Shown here in pieces: positions 63,871-64,000 of a DNA stretch of 64,000 bases (position 1 is its first letter; each line of letters opens with the position of its first letter). The stretch comes from Pseudomonas lundensis (lineage in GTDB: Bacteria > Pseudomonadota > Gammaproteobacteria > Pseudomonadales > Pseudomonadaceae), in assembly GCF_002269125.1 (NCBI RefSeq), contig NZ_NQKI01000018.1, positions 1 through 64,000 on the forward strand. Direction: 5' to 3'. The notes under the pieces are model-generated. The model saw only the letters and a program-made list of their open reading frames with translations, searched no databases and had not been told where the DNA came from. A program made the translations under genes and the position numbers.

Positions 63871-64000
63871 ATGCCCGTGAGTGTTTCAGATATTTCCTGC
63901 GTTGTTCCCCCCAACACCCTTCGCATTGCCGCGGCCGTACTGATTGGGCCTGACGGCCAGACACTGCTGGTGCGCAAACGCGGCACGCAAGCGTTCATGC
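63871..64000 (+). CDS. NUDIX hydrolase (N-terminal part, cut by window edge)
   Basis: From ATG 63871 the frame is open to the edge for 43 residues: MPVSVSDISCVVPPNTLRIA, then AAVLIGPDGQTLLVRKRGTQAFM. The RIAAAVLI-x-PDGQ-LLVRKRG pattern is the usual first strand pair of the NUDIX fold. The NUDIX box itself lies outside the window, so substrate class cannot be judged. Confidence 0.72.
   Translation, partial: MPVSVSDISCVVPPNTLRIAAAVLIGPDGQTLLVRKRGTQAFM

Overview
The window is a chromosomal segment of a Pseudomonas, most likely of the fluorescens lineage. The evidence is the order xseA / TauE-type permease / guaB-guaA, a trehalose PTS cluster beside a multicopper oxidase and tadA, the membrane glucose dehydrogenase with OprB, and a NEL-type effector. 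The two ends cut xseA (left, minus strand) and a NUDIX gene (right, plus strand). No tRNA, rRNA or CRISPR array was seen.

Layout. 1-5207: core genes (xseA, TSUP permease, small Cys-rich protein, guaB, guaA). About 5196-18914: a 13.7-kb integrative island at the 3' end of guaA. Its integrase lies next to guaA, followed by an AlpA-type regulator and an IncQ-type replication pair (RepA helicase, RepC-like initiator) with four 21-bp iterons and a long inverted repeat that look like an oriV. Next come a minus-strand trbJ / trbK-like / trbL cluster, eight perfect 10-bp repeats, an RP4-like oriT with traJ, and a single-chain type ISP restriction-modification enzyme as cargo. No relaxase, coupling protein or mating-pair ATPase is present, so the island looks like a mobilizable satellite that replicates itself and brings replacement parts for a helper P-type conjugation apparatus. 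This is the main candidate for an undescribed system.

19067-27098: trehalose uptake (TreR, EIIBC, trehalose-6-phosphate hydrolase, maltoporin-like porin, EIIA-HPr-EI fusion, EIIB-like protein). Two parts look damaged: the hydrolase lacks about 90 residues including a catalytic Asp, and the EIIB-like protein lacks its phospho-Cys. 27219-36133: multicopper oxidase, tadA, cmoAB (tRNA modification), two related unknown proteins flanking a lysoplasmalogenase and a chagasin-like inhibitor, and a Lon protease. 36134-38476: a c-di-GMP phosphodiesterase. 38529-41039: an AT-rich accessory patch with an Hcp / DUF4225 type VI effector pair between two IS5-family relics.

41337-50295: glucose oxidation (gcd, oprB), a Zur-type zinc TonB receptor, small conserved genes, and a PadR-regulated siderophore reductase. 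50428-64000: class A penicillin-binding protein, amino-acid permease, OpgC, a 1674-residue NEL E3-ligase-like effector, an FMN glutamate-synthase-family protein and the start of a NUDIX hydrolase. All function calls rest on motifs and remembered family features; no database search was run.
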